Shown: positions 61,456-64,000 of the stretch, one piece after another | How the letters are laid out: each line of letters starts with the position of its first letter | Numbering within the stretch: the first letter of the stretch is position 1 | DNA from: Bacillota bacterium | GTDB taxonomy: Bacteria > Bacillota > Negativicutes > CTSoil-072 | Length of the DNA stretch: 64,000 bases | Assembly: GCA_017889545.1 (NCBI GenBank) | Contig: JAGFZV010000002.1 | Coordinates: forward strand, 186,001-250,000 | Direction: 5' to 3' | The notes under the pieces: generated by a model | The model's input: only the letters and a program-made list of their open reading frames with translations | Told to the model about the DNA's origin: nothing | Database searches by the model: none | Made by a program: the position numbers and the translations under genes

Positions 61456-62394
61456 ATGATGCTAACTAAGCGGATCGGTGTTGTCATGGGCGGTCCCTCT
61501 GCAGAACGGGAAGTTTCTCTGAACACTGGGAAGGCTATTTTGGCAGGACTGCAGGAAAAAGGATATCAAGCGGTAGGAATTGATTTGGATCCGCCCCGTT
61601 TTTTTGAACAGATCAAAGAAGCGGGTGTCGACATTGTATTCAATGCGATCCATGGCGTATTCGGCGAAGACGGGCGGATACAGGGGGCTTTGGAATTGCT
61701 GGGAATACCGTATACAGGCTCCGGCGTTTTGGCCAGTGCGATGGCAATGGACAAGGGAATTTCCAAGCGCATGTTTGTATCCGCAGGAGTACCGACTCCC
61801 AAGTCGCGGTTGTATGACAAGAATATGATCGCGGTCGATTTTGCGTCGGCAGTAACAGCTGAATTCGGGATGCCGGTAGTTGTTAAGCCTGTCACGCAGG
61901 GATCCAGTATTGGATTGTTTATTGTTGATCAGCCTGCAGAATTGCTGACAAGCCTCAAAGAGGCGCTTCGCTACAGTGAGCAGGTTTTAGTGGAAGAATT
62001 TATTCGCGGCCGCGAAATCACAGTCTCCGTATTGGCGGATGACACGTTTCGCACATTGCCAATTATAGAAATTGTTCCTTGTTCCGGTCGCTATGATTAC
62101 CATTCCAAGTATACGAAAGGTGCTACGGAATATATTGTTCCGGCTTTGTTGGATGAAACGGCTGCAGCCGGTGCACGGCAGGCGGCGATTGAAGCTTGCC
62201 GCGTGTTAGGTTGCCGGGGCGTTGCAAGAGTGGACATTATTCTCGATGAACAAGGTAATCCTTATGTTCTGGAAGTGAATACCATTCCTGGCATGACGGC
62301 AACGAGCCTCGTGCCGAAAGCAGCTGCTGCAGTCGGTATTTCGTTTGCCGATCTTTGTGAGCAAATTTTACTGATGGCTTTATTAAATAAATGA
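61456..62394 (+). CDS. ddl: D-alanine:D-alanine ligase
   Basis: A 312-residue ATP-grasp ligase. VVMGGPSAEREVSL is the Ddl start, EEFIRGREITVSVL and LEVNTIPGMTATSL are conserved motifs, and a Tyr sits in GRYDYHSKYTKG on the omega loop, as in D-Ala (not D-Lac) ligases. ATG 61456 has GGAAGGG upstream; the frame is open to 61411. Confidence 0.95.
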   Translation: MMLTKRIGVVMGGPSAEREVSLNTGKAILAGLQEKGYQAVGIDLDPPRFFEQIKEAGVDIVFNAIHGVFGEDGRIQGALELLGIPYTGSGVLASAMAMDKGISKRMFVSAGVPTPKSRLYDKNMIAVDFASAVTAEFGMPVVVKPVTQGSSIGLFIVDQPAELLTSLKEALRYSEQVLVEEFIRGREITVSVLADDTFRTLPIIEIVPCSGRYDYHSKYTKGATEYIVPALLDETAAAGARQAAIEACRVLGCRGVARVDIILDEQGNPYVLEVNTIPGMTATSLVPKAAAAVGISFADLCEQILLMALLNK

Positions 62395-62453
62395 AGACAC
62401 CTGATCGCAAACCAGGTTTGTAGGCAGGAAGCGGGATGCAGGGGTGAAGAAGA

Positions 62454-63212
62454 ATGGAAAGCAAAGAGCAATATCAGTCGGACCGGGATTGCCCCTCAAA
62501 GCCGCGGGGCGGATCAGGTCTGTTGACGTTGTTATTCATTGCGGTTGTAATGGCAATGGTTATTTTTGCTGCCAATTCGAGCCTTTTTGTGGTTGGATCA
62601 GTGGTCGTTGAAGGAAGTTCGACTATTACCCAGGAAGAAATATTACGGATTGCTGGTGTTCCTGAACGATACAACATATTTCAGCTAAACACGCGCGATA
62701 TTAAGGAAAGATTGTCCGGAGATTTGCGCATTGCCAATGTCGATGTTTCCCGCAGCTTTCCGTCAACAATCATCATCCATGTCATGGAACGCAAACCGCT
62801 AATTTATGTGGCAACGAATTATGGATTTGCTGAAATGGACAGGACAGGCCTGATATTGGCCGCTTACAAAAACCTTCGAAACGTCAATATTCCCATCCTT
62901 ACAGGCGTCACTCTGACGAACCAGTATGTGGGTGATCCGATCCCCCCGGGGCCGATCGGAGACGTATTGTTTTTTTTGGAAAATCTGGATGCCGACACAT
63001 TCAATCAAATATCGGAGGTCAACATTCGTGCGGATGGATATCTGTCCGCCTACACCACGCATCCGATCCAAATCCGGCTAGGCGGCAATGAGCGCTTGGC
63101 AGACAAAGCAAAACTTACGATCGATATTTTACAGGAAATTAATCAGAAAAAATTAGCGATTGACTATATCGACATGAACTCTGCAGCGCCGATTATCAAG
63201 GCTAGAAAATGA
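62454..63212 (+). CDS. ftsQ: Cell division protein FtsQ/DivIB
   Basis: A 252-residue bitopic protein with a short cytoplasmic tail, a transmembrane helix (LLTLLFIAVVMAMVIFAA), and a POTRA domain starting FVVGSVVVEGSSTITQEEILRIAGV. SRSFPSTIIIHVMERKP is the typical FtsQ/DivIB beta segment. It belongs to the FtsQLB divisome subcomplex with FtsL encoded upstream. Confidence 0.93.
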   Translation: MESKEQYQSDRDCPSKPRGGSGLLTLLFIAVVMAMVIFAANSSLFVVGSVVVEGSSTITQEEILRIAGVPERYNIFQLNTRDIKERLSGDLRIANVDVSRSFPSTIIIHVMERKPLIYVATNYGFAEMDRTGLILAAYKNLRNVNIPILTGVTLTNQYVGDPIPPGPIGDVLFFLENLDADTFNQISEVNIRADGYLSAYTTHPIQIRLGGNERLADKAKLTIDILQEINQKKLAIDYIDMNSAAPIIKARK

Positions 63213-63242
63213 TGTTTTAGGTGACGGAAGGAGCGGTACATT

Positions 63243-63935
63243 TTGTTTGCGGTTAAACAGGGACAGATTGCTTTGGCCTTGGTCTGTGTGGTTCTTGGGG
63301 TGATGGTTGCTGTGCAGTTTCGTACTACGCAGGATATCCGAAGTACGGTTCCTTTTCAGCGGGTTGAAGATTTATCGCAGCGGTTAAGTCAAACGGAAAA
63401 AGAGCGGGATGCGCTGCAGCAGCAGGTGAAAGAGCTTAGCCAATCTTCGCATTCTGAAGCGACCTCCAAAGAACAGGAACTGGTGAAAATGGGAGCCGGC
63501 GTCGTTGCGCTTCAAGGTCAAGGGATACTTGTTTCGATTGATGACAGTAAGCGAGCTTCAAAGCCGGGTGAAAACCCAAACTTATATCTGATTCATGACG
63601 ATGACATCTTGAAGGTCATTAATGAATTGTGGGCGGCAGGAGCAGAAGCAATGTCGATCAATGAGCAGCGTTTGATCGCCAGTTCGGAAATCCGTTGCGC
63701 AGGACCGACTTTGTCGGTAAACAATACACGCTATTCGCCTCCTTATGAGATACGTGCGATTGGCGATCCGCAGACGTTGGAAAATTCTTTGCGGATGCGG
63801 GGCGGCGTGGTTGAAACCTTGCAGTTTTGGGGAATTCAGGTCACAATTCGGAAACAGGATATGGTTACTGTACCTGCGTATAAAGGGACTTTTCGCTTTG
63901 AATACGCTACCCCGGTGAAAGGAAGTGGGAAATAA
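63243..63935 (+). CDS. DUF881-family membrane protein (YlxW/YlxX-like)
   Basis: A 230-residue protein starting at TTG with GGAAGGAG. It has an N-terminal transmembrane segment, a coiled coil (LSQRLSQTEKERDALQQQVKEL), then the DUF881 domain with VALQGQGILVSIDDS and NELWAAGAEAMSINEQRL. In Bacillus its relatives lie between divIB and sbp, as here. The role in division or the envelope is unknown. Confidence 0.9.
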   Translation: MFAVKQGQIALALVCVVLGVMVAVQFRTTQDIRSTVPFQRVEDLSQRLSQTEKERDALQQQVKELSQSSHSEATSKEQELVKMGAGVVALQGQGILVSIDDSKRASKPGENPNLYLIHDDDILKVINELWAAGAEAMSINEQRLIASSEIRCAGPTLSVNNTRYSPPYEIRAIGDPQTLENSLRMRGGVVETLQFWGIQVTIRKQDMVTVPAYKGTFRFEYATPVKGSGK

Positions 63936-64000
63936 TGCTGCTTCCTGTTATCGGTATACTAATCGGTTTATTGATCGGGATGTATTTCCCGTTTAGCATC
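63935..64000 (+). CDS. sbp: Small basic protein Sbp (DUF1290), N-terminal part
   Basis: Only the first 22 codons are in the window: a hydrophobic, Gly/Ile-rich start (MLLPVIGILIGLLIGM). The ATG overlaps the previous stop (TAATG). Identification rests on this start and on the conserved order ftsQ, DUF881, sbp. Confidence 0.75.
   Translation, partial: MLLPVIGILIGLLIGMYFPFSI

Noticed and set aside
1-64000. CRISPR arrays, prophage genes, rRNA or tRNA genes
   Set aside because: No regularly spaced direct repeats, phage structural motifs or conserved rRNA/tRNA sequences were recognised on either strand by eye. Short degenerate cases could be missed without a search tool.

Overview
The window reads as chromosome of a spore-former relative with two membranes, most likely Negativicutes and probably Sporomusaceae. 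The evidence: the C-terminus of an outer-membrane beta-barrel at the left edge; a Firmicutes-type dcw order (mraZ, rsmH, ftsL, murE ... ftsQ, a DUF881 gene, sbp); a MurE with the DNPR motif of meso-diaminopimelate enzymes; a reverse rubrerythrin; and a cobamide operon with two diverged CobT homologues that recall the ArsAB pair of Sporomusa ovata. The genus cannot be named from sequence alone. No rRNA, tRNA, CRISPR array or intact insertion sequence was seen.

Layout. 1-4.6 kb holds housekeeping and stress genes: porin tail, rubrerythrin, RluA-type pseudouridine synthase, PHP phosphatase and an EamA transporter behind a possible attenuator. 4.8-14.8 kb is a catabolic cluster: a 15-bp palindrome array and a -24/-12 promoter precede genes for a KAS III-like condensing enzyme, two CoA-transferases, an ACS-family MFS carrier, an iron-sulfur flavoprotein, a PAS/AAA+/Fis sigma-54 activator, a 42-residue membrane peptide, a PaaG-like enoyl-CoA isomerase and an acyl-CoA dehydrogenase. 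14.8-19.4 kb has a gamma carbonic anhydrase, a drug-efflux MFS and a polar amino acid ABC importer. 19.7-25.8 kb is a Psr/Phs-type molybdoenzyme operon with a tandem-rhodanese lipoprotein gene on each side. 25.9-30.1 kb is a MacB-like exporter.

30.1-39.3 kb holds smaller units: a HIT/GalT-like protein, an isochorismatase-family hydrolase, a NodIJ-like ABC exporter, hemolysin III, a TPP-riboswitch-controlled thiW, an MFS carrier, and an envelope operon (polysaccharide deacetylase, phosphodiester glycosidase, beta-rich protein). 39.6-42.4 kb is a lactate-utilisation pair with a LutA/LutB fusion. 42.5-46.9 kb is a cobamide nucleotide-loop operon. 47-51.3 kb carries NYN, CoA-binding, thioredoxin, DUF1858, Lgt-like, YbaK and deacetylase genes. 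51.3-64 kb is the dcw cluster, which lacks ftsI/spoVD, ftsW/spoVE and murB at their usual places and is cut by a terminator after ftsL.

The most interesting parts are the sigma-54 CoA-ester cluster with its operator array, the rhodanese/molybdoenzyme operon, the ArsAB-like pair, and a family of small intergenic elements with terminal inverted repeats (five or six traces in the window).
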